Numbered from the stretch's first letter, positions 44,887-58,580 are shown. The stretch: 64,000 nucleotides of DNA from Dallia pectoralis (GCA_029465975.1 CM055750.1:3582828-3646827); one strand, 5' to 3'. Notes: a model not told the origin generated them from the letters alone. Made by a program: numbers and translations.

Positions 44887-45413
44887 GGGTGCACTATATA
44901 TCGACTTTATACCTTTATTGCGATATCAATATCGAAAATGTCGCAAGAAGTGCGATATTTATTTAGACATTTATTTTGTGGAGAGACGCGTCGGTTGGCT
45001 TTGCCTTTGTGGCTTAGTTGTGTTCGATTTAAGCGCCCGCTTGAAAACTATATATAATGAACATGTTTCATTGGCCAGTTGCCCTGTCACATGCAAATGT
45101 GAGCGAACGGGTCCACTAAACGAACAGACCCACATTACACGTGACGTATGCGTTAACTCCGAAAACGCGATTTAAGAGAAATAGAGACACCCGGACAAAG
45201 CGAGAAAAGTCGAGTTAGAGAAGCTAAAGAAAAGTTTAAGCCAACTAATGTCGCTCAATCTGTTGTAGCCTACTCTGCAAAACTTGCAGTATGGTGATAC
45301 ACCGGGCAAGAGGAAATACAACCATACTTTTTTTCCCATCTTAAAAACCACCACAAGCCCACTATTAGGATATGAGTGCAAACGCCACCATCGATTTTGT
45401 GTATATATATATA
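44887..45413. mobile_element. Left part of a hAT-like element
   Basis: Starts taggggtgcactatatatcg with subterminal cgatatcaatatcg motifs. No matching right end was found, so truncated. Confidence 0.5.
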
Positions 45414-45421
45414 CATATACA

Positions 45422-47008
45422 TAGGGGTGGGCGATATGGGAAAAATATCATATCACGATTTTTTCAGGAAAAATCACGATTAACGATTTTATCACGATTC
45501 TTTTTCATGTTGCTTTTTAAGACTATTTTGCAAATTACTGAGCTGCAATACAAGCAAATTATATCTCCATTTAAAAAATATAGCGATACAAGGTAACAAA
45601 ACATAAAAGGGAAAAAAATGTTAAAGTAGCATATTTTAATCACGTGTATATTTAATGGAAGTGCAATGGTGCAAAGAAGCACCTTCATTCTCATCCGCAG
45701 CTTCACCATCCATTCACTGTGTAACCTGCCATCCATCTACAGCATCAGATGATCTAATGTGTTATCATCCTGAATTAAATGAATTAGGATGAATTATGAA
45801 TTATCAAGTAAAACATTTTACTAAAATAGTATGTATCCTATTTATTGTCTTATGTAACCATACAATACAAAATTAAAACCATGATTTTAAAATGCACAGG
45901 CTATGATATTGAAATTTCTAAAGATCGAATAAATGAAAATCCATCAAACTGTATGTCCTATTTTGATGTAATAAATGCTAAAACATTTTAGTTCACAAGC
46001 GACGCGCAATCAAATGATTTGCGCATGATTGGCCGTATATATTGCAACACAGACTGTTGAAATAAAAACATTAGGCTACAGTGTATAATTCGATCATTTA
46101 CATTTGTAAAATGTATTATAGTAATTACAGCCCAGTAACTAAGGCACTATAGACAATAAAACACGTATTTTACAACACAGTTTGTATATTGGTCACCGTC
46201 GGGTATATTCTGCTGTTACCCGGTAGATACATTAATCAATTTCGTTTTATATTTTTGTTCTGCTTATTTAGTAAAACATATATTTCTTTATAAACGTAGG
46301 CCTTCCTCTTTTTTTTTTTGTTTATTCAAATTCAACCAAGCCAATCAATCTATTATCTATGTATATCTCGCAGCTTTTGTCTGCCTGAGCAGGACACGCA
46401 TACTAACCGGTTGCACTGCGCAGAGTGTTCATTAGTGATGTTATGAGTGCACATGAGACCGCAGCAAATTAATCGGTTACATATATCCAGTTTCATATAG
46501 ATCGGACCAAAACGCGTCAAGTTTCATGTAGACCAGACCAAAACGCGTCAAGTTTCATGTAGACCAGACCAAAACGCATCCAGTTTTATAAAGACCAGAC
46601 CAAAACGGATCCAGTTTCATATAGACCAGACCAAAACGGTGTCCAATATAGATCGGACCAAAAAACCGAGATCAGACCAAAACGCGTCCAGTTTCTGAAA
46701 ACGGGACAAGGTAAAATGCACGTATTTAGGAAAAGTCATGGAAGAACGAGGCTGTAGCTTTTCAACATTATATATTTATTTTAATTACTAGCAACGCCCG
46801 CGGGCATGGGCTGTTGGCGCTTCTAGTGTTAACACGCTGACATCTAGCGCACCGCGCATTGCATGTTGATACGTAGCTGAAAAAACGCCATAGATCTGCA
46901 TCTAATTGAACGTGCACTGGAGCGCGATTCTACGATATTTCCGAAAAAGTGAATCGTGGAGACATTTTAATAGTCCACGATTAAATATCGTCATATCGCA
47001 CACCCCTA
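45422..47008. mobile_element. hAT-like non-autonomous element
   Basis: 1587 bp with terminal inverted repeats taggggtgggcgatatg / catatcgcacacccct(a) and a perfect 8-bp target duplication catataca (45414-45421, 47009-47016). It sits in a TA/CA microsatellite. Internal frames are not intact. Confidence 0.85.
46490..46705. repeat. About 31-bp internal repeats of the hAT-like element
   Basis: Around six units with core tagaccagaccaaaacgcgtc, degenerating towards 46700. Confidence 0.85.
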
Positions 47009-47350
47009 CATATACATACATATATACACACACATACATACACAACATTTCCCTATTGACTTTCAGGCAGCACTAACGAGCAAACCACTTCAGGGAAAAT
47101 TAATTGGAATGGCAATCAGCGGTAACAATGAGATTAGGCTCCTCCCTGATATCCAATATGCAGATTCAGTGCAATGACACCAGGTGTGAAAGAAAAAGAC
47201 ATGGACAGCAAAAACGCACACAGAGGAAACATGATTTAACACAATCATTTAACGCAACCAAGTACACTTCTGGAATAAATAGCATTAAGGAAACATTTGT
47301 TTCTATGAAAGTCGATTAACCTAGCATATCTGCATTCAACACCATGCCTA

Positions 47351-47351
<1 letters not shown>

Positions 47352-47426
<75 letters not shown>
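47352..47426. repeat. (AC)n microsatellite
   Basis: About 37 perfect AC dinucleotides. Confidence 0.97.
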
Positions 47427-47427
<1 letters not shown>

Positions 47428-48510
47428 ACGAAAAAAGTGTGACTAGGAGGGTGTTGCTGACAGACAAAAGCTAGTAGATTGTTGACCAGACCAAGTATGG
47501 GGCGAGTAATAAAGAGAAACTAAAGGTAAAGGCTCTTTGCAAATGAATATAGATGGCCTAAAAGACTATGGTTTAATAAGTGCATGTAGATATAGGCCAC
47601 TATGGTACCATATTACCACACTAATTATTTTAAATTCAACCAAATTAATCATTTAGTGTTTTATACACAAGCAACAAAAAATACTTTGCTGCCTGGATTT
47701 TTCTATGGTAATATTTTAAGTTATATAGCATACAGACCTTTGCGTCATCTTGTCAGATATGCTATCGATAATAGTTGATACATAAACAAAAAAGCTTAAT
47801 TCTGTCATGTTTGACTTTTACGCGCCACCTGGTAACAGAAGAGAAGAATTACAGATGAAAAAATAAATATAGGAAAAATATAGGAAAAATAGCTTTACGT
47901 TTGCTTTTCCAGGGGAATTGACAGACGAATGTAAACGTGAATGTATTGCCCTAGGGTTACTGTAAATCACCCGTTGTGTTTACATTGGTGCAAGAAGATA
48001 ACTGGTCTGGGATCCAACTTAAATATAGCAGTACCCTTATCCAACATGTTGGTCATCTCTCTGTTTGACTCTTAAACAGAGATTCATGTCAAAATGAACC
48101 TGTGTTGTTGATACAATACTTGGCCTCAAAAGATCAATGAGACAATTTAAACAATTTAGTTTGTCCAAAAGAAAGTTTTTCTAGGCCGCTAAATGACTCC
48201 AGGTGTATAAAAAATAAAGTGCCTGCGGGTATTTTTTAGGTAAACAATTGCGCTCACTTTCAGTGATGTGCTGTAAGGAGAGACTGTGGATTTCAAGACT
48301 CCATTTCTTGTAACATCTGTTGAAATACTGGACATTCTAGTCAACACAGCAAATATGGAGACAAACCCAGCCATCACATAGTAGTCTATTGGGGGAGTGT
48401 AACTCACAACAGAGAAAACATATTCTTTTGATGATGTCATGCTAAATGCTACTGGCAGCAAATCGTAATAGCAAAGAGCAATGCATGTGTGGGCTGATAA
48501 AGAAAATCTG
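47427..48510. other. Intergenic, no gene recognised
   Basis: AT-rich. A 90-codon minus frame at 48189-48461 has no family resemblance. Confidence 0.4.
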
Positions 48511-48516
48511 TCCGGC

Positions 48517-49141
48517 TGGTTAAGCTGCTGGCTGGTAAAGCTGCTGGCTGGTAAAGCTGCTGGCCGGTAAAGCTGCTGGCCGGTTAAGCTGCTGGCCGGT
48601 TAAGCTGCTGGCCGGTTAAGCTGCTGGCCGGTTAAGCTGCTGGCCGGTTAAGCTGCTGGCCGGTTAAGCTGCTGGCCGGTTAAGCTGCTGGCCGGTTAAG
48701 CTGCTGGCCGGTAAAGCTGCTGGCCGGTAAAGCTGCTGGCGGTAAAGCTGCTGGCCGGTAAAGCTGCTGGCCGGTTAAGCTGCTGGCCGGTTAAGCTGCT
48801 GGCCGGTTAAGCTGCTGGCCGGTTAAGCTGCTGGCCGGTTAAGCTGCTGGCCGGTAAAGCTGCTGGCCGGTTAAGCTGCTGGCCGGTTAAGCTGCTGGCC
48901 GGTTAAGCTGCTGGCCGGTTAAGCTGCTGGCCGGTTAAGCTGCTGGCCGGTAAAGCTGCTGGCCGGTTAAGCTGCTGGCCGGTTAAGCTGCTGGCCGGTT
49001 AAGCTGCTGGCCGGTTAAGCTGCTGGCCGGTTAAGCTGCTGGCCGGTAAAGCTGCTGGCCGGTTAAGCTGCTGGCCGGTTAAGCTGCTGGCCGGTTAAGC
49101 TGCTGGCCGGTTAAGCTGCTGGCTGGTTAAGCTGCTGGCTG
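48517..49141. repeat. 16-bp minisatellite, about 39 copies
   Basis: Unit gctgctggccggttaa with ggtaaa and ggctgg variants; one unit has a single-base deletion near 48739. Variants cluster at the ends and recur internally. Confidence 0.97.
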
Positions 49142-49307
49142 GTATATGCCAAAAGTTAATTTTGGCCTGATATATGCATTTCTTACTTGCCTCTGTCAGC
49201 GCATCAATCAGCAATTGCAATGGTTGGGAAAGAAAGTGTTGATTAGCACAACTACATAGACAAACAGAGAATTCTAATTCTCTCTTTGAATAGGTCAGTA
49301 TGTTCCT

Positions 49308-50241
49308 TAGGGATGGGAATCGAGAACCGGTTCTTCTTTCGAACCGGTTCCCAGTGAATCGATTCCTTGGAACCGTTAGTGTACCTGCTTAACGATTCCG
49401 CTTAACGGTTCGGCTCGTTGCAAATGTGTCATCATGACCGTCACACACGCGCTGCGCATTTTGGTTACGCAGAAGCGATCTAAAGTGTGGTTATATTTCA
49501 CTCGAAAAGACGCCAATGCAGTCATTTGGAACAGTTGTAAAAGTTTAATTTCGGCAATGGGGGGAACTACCTCCAATATGCAGAAGCATTTGGCCACACA
49601 GCACGCAATCCGTTTGCAGGACTGTCGCGTGTTTGATTCTCTGCTACAACAACAAGTGAGTCAAGCAGCAGCGGAGCTAATGAGACGGCATCTGCTATAA
49701 ATGCCAAGGTAACTTGTCTATTTAGTTAATGTGAGCGCCATTTCATTGTGTAAACTTTTACTATACGGATAATAATCTCCATTGTCAATCATTTGCCCAA
49801 GTTGATAGTTGTGGTCTTTACAGAAGACTTCTTTCTATTTTGTATGTCAGTTGAGTTGAATTTAGTTTCAGGTTGAATATTCCCAAAGGAACAAGCTCTT
49901 CCTTGACTGTTTACCGTCTGTGGTTTTTGTTTTTATGGCACTTAAATGGCATTTTTTTTTGCTGGACCAATGAATGTGAAAAAATCTATAGGTCCCTGGA
50001 CTTTACTTTGTAGCTCACCTACTTTTAGGTTTGTTCTGAGGTTGCTACACATAATTTGTGTATACTCTGAGTATGTGCGGTGTTCTTATCAGATATTAAA
50101 GCAAGTTAATACAAACAAACGAATTTGTAATTATTTCCTCACCCAATGAGAATCGATAAGAGAATCGATAAGGAATCGGATCGATAAGCAATATCGATAA
50201 TGGAATCGGAATCGTTAAATTCGTATCAATTCCCATCCCTA
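49308..50241 (+). mobile_element. hAT element with a degenerate BED zinc finger
   Basis: 934 bp with terminal inverted repeats tagggatgggaatcga / ...attcccatcccta and an 8-bp target duplication atgttcct (49300-49307, 50242-50249). Subterminal caccggtt/cgat palindromes. A plus-strand frame (49434-49700) encodes S-K-V-W-L-Y-F-T, G-G-T-T-S-N-M-Q-K-H-L-A-T-Q-H, the BED finger of hAT transposases. The first zinc-ligand Cys is replaced (W-N-S-C remains). The catalytic part is missing, so it is an internally deleted copy. Confidence 0.87.
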
Positions 50242-50249
50242 ATGTTCCT

Positions 50250-51458
50250 GTTTGGTTTGCAGCTTGATAATGATAATTACATCCTACTTTAAAAAGATTA
50301 AGGCAAGAGGCAGACGAGGTGAATGTTTATTGAAATAGCCAATTATTGGCAATATTGCTAAAGTGTTAGTCAATCCTACAGAACTAATCTTTCATACTCT
50401 CATAGCATAGGCCAGCAGGGCCAGAAGAGGCACAGGTAGAGGCCAAATGAGGAATCGTGATGGTGACAGGGTGAGCTAGGATGGACGGAAGGCAGGAAGG
50501 AAAGTGAGCACCAGATCTGAAACGTTGAAAATGGAGTTACATGAACTAACATCTTCATGAATAACAATATTGGAATTTTTTCTAGGAAGTCATGCCACAC
50601 CTCAAAATGTCAAAGACTTGTCAAAATGATTGGTGATGACACAACAGCATTCTCCATTACATTCTCAACAGGTGAAAACAGCATTCCGGAACCGGCTCAA
50701 GAATGATCTCGTTGACTGGTGCCTGCAGGCGAACAATAACAGCCTGAGTACTGATGAGGCCTTGTCAGATACTTTCATTTAGTTCAGAAAAAGAAGTGGG
50801 TAAAATTCCCTGAAATGTGACCTCAGCAACTGATCCCTGCACATCCACAACCAGTGCCGTAACTACTATTGAGGACACCGAGGTCATGTCCTCTGTATTT
50901 ATTTCTGTGATATATATTTTTGGAGTAATTTCATTGTGAATGGAAAATAGCCGACGAGTCGAGAAGTCTACGGATCGTCGTCACGGACACGTAGCCTACT
51001 TGTCTTGTCAGTCAAAACAAAAATAGTTGGCTGTAGTTGTTGTCTTCAGGACTTAACTCGTCTAATATATATTTTTACACATGGGCATTAAGAAAAACCG
51101 ATGGAAAACAGTCAGCAACTGGAGACTTATATAAGCAACGGGGTAAAGCCTAAAGTACACCTTACACGACATGGCCACGTTAAGGCAACAATGCGGAAGC
51201 CTGAGCTGATTGCAGCTACGCTAATCGACGCTTGTGCTTCCACCAGACGTTGCAGTGTGTGTCCGAAGCGTCTCAACACACTGCTTTGCTGAAGATAAGC
51301 ACCATGGCTATTTTTGCCGGACGCAGCGTCCAAGCGATAAGGTTCAAATGCAAAATGCCAGTGTTCTCAGGCGATGTTTGTTAAATATAGGCACACAATA
51401 GTTGAGGATGAACGAGCGTTGTTCATATCTGGAGCGTGTTAACTGTGTCTGTCGTCGC
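50250..51458. other. Intergenic, no gene recognised
   Basis: Short frames only; no family recognised. Confidence 0.4.
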
Positions 51459-51471
51459 TCTGTACCCAGAA

Positions 51472-51598
51472 CCACCGCCCTGTACCCACCGCCCTGTACC
51501 CACCGCCCTGTACCCACCGCCCTGTACCCACCGCCCTGTACCCACCGCCCTGTAACCACCGCCCTGTAACCACCGCCCTGTAACCACCGCCCTGTAAC
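51472..51598. repeat. 14-bp minisatellite, about 9 copies
   Basis: Unit ccgccctgtaccca, switching to ccgccctgtaacca in the last four units. Confidence 0.93.
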
Positions 51599-51599
51599 A

Positions 51600-53090
51600 T
51601 GACTGGAGTGAATCGTGCGATCTGTGTAACCGTGGTTAGTTGTCACAGTACAGACACCCCAGCAGAATGACACTGCTGGAACAGATTGCCCTACCAGGGA
51701 ATAAATGAGGACATGACTCTGCATTGTCCTAATAATGACCTGACAGTCTTCGCAGAACTAATACAACACGATCAGATATGGTGATTTTAAGGCAGGGAAT
51801 GACACACATCGGCCACTGTCATATTGCTCCGGAACCCAAAGGGGAGAATCCAAGCAGACAAGAGGATCCACATGTCCTGATGGGGTGTGGTCAGCCCTGT
51901 TCTGTTGATTATAATTACACAGCTCCTACATCGTTGGTTTGACTGTGTACTTAAGTCTGTGTGCGATGCAGTCTACATCGTCCAACAGCGGGACAATTGC
52001 AAGTCAAATGTACAGGTTTCTAATAACATTCACCTGGACAAGTAATGAATGTGGACTAGTAATCAGTCAAAGACAAAGAATAGATGATATTCACGTAGTT
52101 TCCTGGTTACAAATGAAACAAAGGTTGTGTTCATGTCTGTTGCCGTTACTCATTCAGTCAACTCACCATGGCACCCTTACGTACCTTCTGACAGCATATT
52201 ACACAACAGATCATATCGTAATTTAAGCCTTTTTATATGGTATTCGATTGAGTGACAATGACTAGTCAGGAGAATATGACCATAACTAGCCATTCACAGC
52301 CGTGACCTTGGTGACATCATTCGTTTTGTTAGAACCACTAGAAAATATATCGGTTACCAAGGTTGTGTCATTTCAGCCAACACCCCTGGTCGCACAAATA
52401 TGGGGGGTCAGCATTATACAGGTCTATTATGAACAAAAAAAATGCAAATCTCTGTATAGAACAGCCAAATACGATTGAACTACATTCCGAGTCGAGCACA
52501 GCCCTAGAATACAATACCATGAGATGGAAGTCTGTATTAATATTACTGAAGGTTCTCATGTAATACATCTAGTTCACTTACTACAATACAGGAAGCTGAC
52601 CCTGTACCCCACCAACTGTGCTGGCATACTTAAGGGTCAGTTAAAATGTTGTGATTTTTACATGCAATAGCTCCATCTGGTGGTCATCAGCTGTAATCTG
52701 TATGGGTCTGCAGAATGTGCTGCGTTCACATTCCTTTAAGTCTCGAAGTGTGACCATATAAATAGGGGTGACATAAAATATAAGACTCACTATATTATGT
52801 TTTGCAATACAGTATTTATTTAACCCTATTGATTTTTTATTAATAGTGTACATGCAAATATTCAGGGCAGTGGTTTATTTAGGGCGTCTGTTTAAACCCG
52901 TGACCGCTAAACAGCCGTGTTATCTACAGTCATTTGACTTCAACCAAAATATCTCCCGCCCCACAAGGAGACAATACACTACACCAAGTGTACACCAACA
53001 TGCTAGAACCTTACAGCCACCCCCCCACCTGGGCCAGTCTGATAACCTTTCACTGCTCATTCTACCGAAGTACCTAGCCATCATCAAGGT
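51600..53090. other. Intergenic, no gene recognised
   Basis: Nothing beyond short frames. Confidence 0.4.
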
Positions 53091-53094
53091 GTGA

Positions 53095-53511
53095 AACCTA
53101 CAGACGGACCACACACACACCCACACACCCGTGGACCACACACACACCCACACACCCGTGGACCACACACACACCCACACCCGTGGACCACACCCACACA
53201 CCCACACACCCGTGGACCACACACACACCCACACACCCGTGGACCACACACACACCCACACACCCGTGGACCACACACACACACCCACACACCCGTGGAC
53301 CACACACACACCCACACACCCGTGGACCACACACACACCCACACACCCGTGGACCCACACACCCGTGGACCACACACACACCCACACACCCGTGGACACA
53401 CACACACACACCCGTGGACCACACACACACACACACGTGGACCACACACACACACACACGTGGACCACACACACACACACACACACGTGGACCACACACA
53501 CACACGTGGAC

Positions 53512-53543
<32 letters not shown>

Positions 53544-53636
53544 GACCACACACACACACGTGGACCACACACACACACGTGGACCACACGCGGACCACAC
53601 ACACACACGTGGACCACCCGTGGACCACACACACAC
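53095..53636. repeat. CA-rich minisatellite with cgtggacca core
   Basis: Units of about 20-26 bp built from cacacacccacacacccgtg plus gaccacaca, changing to (ca)n-cgtggacca after 53400. It continues into the assembly gap. Confidence 0.95.
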
Positions 53637-54136
53637 NNNNNNNNNNNNNNNNNNNNNNNNNNNNNNNNNNNNNNNNNNNNNNNNNNNNNNNNNNNNNNNN
53701 NNNNNNNNNNNNNNNNNNNNNNNNNNNNNNNNNNNNNNNNNNNNNNNNNNNNNNNNNNNNNNNNNNNNNNNNNNNNNNNNNNNNNNNNNNNNNNNNNNNN
53801 NNNNNNNNNNNNNNNNNNNNNNNNNNNNNNNNNNNNNNNNNNNNNNNNNNNNNNNNNNNNNNNNNNNNNNNNNNNNNNNNNNNNNNNNNNNNNNNNNNNN
53901 NNNNNNNNNNNNNNNNNNNNNNNNNNNNNNNNNNNNNNNNNNNNNNNNNNNNNNNNNNNNNNNNNNNNNNNNNNNNNNNNNNNNNNNNNNNNNNNNNNNN
54001 NNNNNNNNNNNNNNNNNNNNNNNNNNNNNNNNNNNNNNNNNNNNNNNNNNNNNNNNNNNNNNNNNNNNNNNNNNNNNNNNNNNNNNNNNNNNNNNNNNNN
54101 NNNNNNNNNNNNNNNNNNNNNNNNNNNNNNNNNNNN
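53637..54136. other. Assembly gap (500 N)
   Basis: Exactly 500 Ns, a round number that suggests a placeholder of unknown true size, next to an unresolved minisatellite. Confidence 0.97.
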
Positions 54137-54281
54137 AGTTAATTTACCTAAATATGTGAATTGTTGAATGTTGGTAAGTAGCAGATCTGTTATTCAGTCC
54201 TCTTAAATCCAAAGTGTTAATCTGAACTAAAGATTTTGTATTACTACTGGAAGCCTGTATGGCTTATATACATATTGAAGC

Positions 54282-54345
54282 GCAGGAAGTGGGTGGGAAC
54301 AAGCAGGAAGTGGGTGGGAACAAGCAGGAAGGGGGTGGGATCAAA
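54282..54345. repeat. 21-bp tandem repeat, three copies
   Basis: Unit gcaggaagtgggtgggaacaa, third copy with ggggg. Confidence 0.85.
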
Positions 54346-54592
54346 CGGAGTGGAACGTATCATTGAAAAGAATAACCCTCAACTAAAAAACATGCTGAAA
54401 CAATACTGTCTTGTGCAATTCATCCAAATTATGTCACATTTGTGTTTCTCCAGAACCGATGTCCTAAGCTTGGGTTTTAGGTTTAAGTAATAATATATAA
54501 TATTGGTTAATAAACTTAAACATAATAAAGCACGCAAACACTTTAAAATCTGACCACACTGCATATAATATGTATTACCTATGTGCTGCCCA

Positions 54593-54596
<4 letters not shown>

Positions 54597-54644
<48 letters not shown>
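54597..54644. repeat. (AC)n microsatellite
   Basis: About 24 AC dinucleotides. Confidence 0.97.
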
Positions 54645-54647
<3 letters not shown>

Positions 54648-54951
54648 TCTCTGTAACTCTACTGGAAGAATAGAACAAAAGACATTCCCTCATTTGGTGT
54701 TTCGATGATTGAGAGCTGTAGACAACATGTTGACACAAAACGTCCCGGGGCTGTTCACTTGGGTTGAGATGTGGTGACCGCTGAGGCAATACTATATATT
54801 TCTTTATTAGCGTTGACTCATAGACAGTTGTCAGAAAGTGCTTACAGGTATTTTGCTTTTATCTTCGGGTTGTTGACATTACTTATTATTCCAACAATTG
54901 TTCACGGACAGGTTATTTCACTTATAATCCATTGTATCTTAATCAATTCCA

Positions 54952-55790
54952 GTCAGTCAGAAGTTTACATACACTAAGTTGACTGTGCTGTCAAATATCC
55001 TAAATGACGCCATGATGAATTTTAAAGCCTACCCTTAAGCCTGCCTCTTTGCTTGACATCATGACAAAATCAAAACTAGTCAGTCGCGACCTCTAGCCCG
55101 GTTCATCCTTTGAAACATTTTCAAAATGCCTGAAGGTACCATCTTCTTCTGTAGAAAACAATAATACGCAAGTATAAAGACTATGGGACCACGCAGCAAT
55201 CATTCTGCGAAAAATGGATACCTGTTCTGTCTTTTAGAGATAAATGTACTTTGGTGTGAAATGTGCAAATAATTACCAGAACAACAGCAAAGGACCTTGT
55301 GCAGATGCTGGAGGAAACTGATACAAAAGTATCTATTACCACAGTAAAATTATTCCTTTATCCACATAACCTGAAAGCTCACTCAGCAAGTTTTGGCAAA
55401 TTGACTTAAGGACAACCAAGACAAAGTATTGGAGTGGCCATCACAAAGGCCTGACCCCAATCCAATAGAAGATGTGTGGTCAGAACTGAAATTGTGTGCG
55501 AGCAAGTAAGGCCTGACTCAGTTACACCAGTTCTGTCAGGAGGAGTGGGACAAAATTCACCCAACTTATTGTGAAAAGTTTGTAAACCTGAAACGTTTTG
55601 ACTTAAATTACACAATTTTAAGGCAATGCTACCAAACACTAATTGAGTCTATGTTAACTTCTGACCCACTGGAAATCTAAAGCTGAAATAAATAATTATC
55701 TCTACCATTATTCTGAGACTTCATATTCTAAAAATATGTAGTGATCCTAACGGACCTAAGACAGAGAATATTGAATATTAATTTGAGCAG
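54952..55790 (+). mobile_element. Tc1/mariner relic of the Sleeping Beauty type
   Basis: Left end gtcagaagtttacatacact, then aagttgactgtgct. Segments aacaacagcaaaggaccttg and gaccccaatccaatagaaga are the usual transposase-gene text, with a large internal deletion at about 55350. The right inverted repeat is missing. Frames are broken in several places; inactive. Confidence 0.87.
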
Positions 55791-56609
55791 TTCCCAGCAG
55801 TGAGTTAATGTCAAGATAAGTGCCCTCAGAAGCACATCCAATGCTCTTCCGGTTTATATCACAGGCTCACCCTATAAAATATGAAATCCTTTTGCAATTG
55901 CAACTTGTTTATGCCAAATGTAACAATAGCTTTGTCAGTTGTACTGTGTTTTTGTTAGTGGTCCACTTTCAGATCTGACTCAAATCAGTTTACATAATTA
56001 CAGAAATAATTTAGCTTACACTGTTATACAAAGCGACTTAGAAGTTTTATTGATATTGTGTTGCGATCGGCATGTTCTTAATCACTGTGTTCCACAGGAA
56101 CCCGCAAAAAACAGGCATTCCAACTGCAATACATTTTTCTTTGGATCATTCACTAATCTGTATTTTTTATTATTTCATTTTTTATGTGTCAGAAATGCTG
56201 AATTTATTGGATTTTCAAATGTAAGACAATACCTAAATCCTGACTCGTGTAATTGTGTGACGTCAGAAGGAACTTTCTGTATATCACCAGATCCTTTCGC
56301 AATTCTAACTACATACAGCAGGTTAAAACAGAATAAAACATGTTTCTGCCTGCGCTGACAACTCTCTCAGACAGTGTGGAAATACCTTAGCAATGAGACA
56401 TTGTGTAAAGCTTTGAGCAAATATCTCACTGCTAAATTATCAGGTATATTCTGGTTCTTCAAAGGAAAGTCCAATGATGTAGAATCTTAGGAAAGCTGTC
56501 ATGTTTTTTTTTGTATTACACAATAGTTAGAAATTAGAATTTTATGCTTGACTTGATGGAAAAATTCTGCACTGCCATGTGCTGTGACATGCATGTAAAC
56601 TCTGGGACC
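55791..56609. other. Intergenic, no gene recognised
   Basis: A 139-codon plus frame (55939-56358) has no recognisable motif. Confidence 0.4.
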
Positions 56610-56614
56610 TTAAA

Positions 56615-56960
56615 CCTTACAGGTGTGTGCCTTTGCAAATCATATCCAATCAACTGAATTTACCACAGGTGGACTCCAATCAAGTTGTAGAAACTCATTG
56701 GAAACTCAAAAATCATTGGAAAACAGTGTGCACCTGAGCTCAATTCTGAGTGTCATGGCAAAGGCTGTGACCATGTGATTTTTTTTCATTTTAGATTGGC
56801 AAGGAATTCCCCAAAACTGTTTTCACTTTGTCTTCATGCGGTATTCTGTGTGGAATTTTGAGGGGGAAAATTAATTTCATCCATTTTGCATTAGGGCTGT
56901 AAAATAACAAAATGTGGAAAAGTTAAGCTGCGAATACTTTCCGGATGTACTTCACACATA
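56615..56960. mobile_element. Tc1/mariner-like 3' end
   Basis: Same family as 38019-38865 (caactgaatttaccacaggt, gtgtcatggcaaaggctgtg). Here the right end is preserved: gaatactttccggatgta. Confidence 0.8.
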
Positions 56961-57164
56961 GGTTGGGCAATGTATCGACCTCAGCAGTTGGTGTTCCCCT
57001 TTTCGTCTCCTCAGCCCGCCAGTAGCCTTTCTCCTGGTGATCGTCGTTTTTTCCGGTTCCCCTAGGGATGTTTATCTCATCACAGTACAGTTGGGTAACA
57101 TTAGTAACATTGTTGTTAGAGATGCGGTCACTATTTGGAGAGTTATGTCAGTTATGATGTCTAT

Positions 57165-57790
57165 TGCACATCCTCACACTCTACTCCATATCTTATCCAT
57201 GTTAATTACACATCCTCACACTGTACTCCATATCTTATCCATGTTAACTACACATCCTCACACTGTACTCCATATCTTATCCATGTTAACTACACATCCT
57301 CACACTGTACTCCATATCTTATCCATGTTAACTACACATCCTCACACTGTACTCCATATCTTATCCATGTTAACTACACATCCTCACACTGTACTCCATA
57401 TCTTATCCATGTTAACTACACATCCTCACACTGTACTCCATATCTTATCCATGTTAACTACACATCCTCACACTGTACTCCATATCTTATCCATGTTAAC
57501 TACACATCCTCACACTGTACTCCATATCTTATCCATGTTAACTACACATCCTCACACTGTACTCCATATCTTATCCATGTTAACTACACATCCTCACACT
57601 GTACTCCATATCTTATCCATGTTAACTACACATCCTCACACTGTACTCCGTATCTTATCCATGTTAATTGCACATCCTCCCACTGTACTCCATATCTTAT
57701 CCATGTTAACTACACATCCTCACACTGTACTCCATATCTTATCCATGTTAATTACACATCCTCACACTGTACTCCATATCTAATCCATGT
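57165..57790. repeat. 42-bp minisatellite, about 15 copies
   Basis: Core catcctcacactgtactcca, then tatcttatccatgttaacta. Two frames stay open (14-residue repeats); artefacts of unit length. Confidence 0.97.
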
Positions 57791-58580
57791 TAATTATGTG
57801 TGCTTGACTATGGTCAAGGACACATATTGTAATCTCACATATATATTATTATTATTATGTGTGCTTGACTATGGTCAAGGACACATATTGTAATCTCACA
57901 TATATATTATTATTATTATATCACTTTTGTCCACCCCTACTCCTCCCACAGTTTTTGCACTAGATGGACAAAAAAGGTTTCAAAATGTGCGTCCCGAACT
58001 CTATTTAGTTGGCATTGTTTTGTAGAAGGTTTCGTTATGTAGTTTACGAAATATTAACGATAATGTCGCTAATTAATCCCCATTGAAATACATTGACGGA
58101 ATCTTCAAAACTAGAGTGTGAGAGCCCATTCAGCAGAAAATGTAGAGAACATTTGTAAACTGCTACTGCTGCCTGAGTTTCAACCCTTTACACACAAATG
58201 GCATATCAAAACGTTCATCTATTTTTGCTGTCACTCAAAATGTTCAAATATAAGCTGTAACATATATATTTATTTCGTTATGTCCTTTTGTTTCCAACTT
58301 GCGCCTCCCCATAGACATCCATAGAAACGGTGATTTTCTCCACTCTAATTTGAAAGCGATTTTTGGTGTTTTTTTGTTCGTTTGTAAATTGTGATAGCGC
58401 CTACATTTCCGGGGTTACAGATACATGTTATACATCAAAATGTCCGCCTGGTTCTTAGGATTCTCATGGTGTAATTGTTTAAACTGTGTGAGTAAAACTC
58501 TGGTTAGTAGAGCTAAAAGTATACGACCATGCCTAAATCTTTTGAAATGATAGAAAGAGAAGCTGCATTTTCTTGTTGTT

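Noticed and set aside
45172..45736. Host gene inside the hAT region
   Set aside because: Short frames in hAT element sequence with no splice or domain support.
53091..54167. Long plus-strand frames through the CA-rich array and the gap
   Set aside because: They exist only because the repeat lacks stops and because Ns translate without stops.
57037..57893. Two ~250-codon frames with 14-residue repeats
   Set aside because: Translation of the 42-bp minisatellite in two frames, with no unique domain or splice signals.
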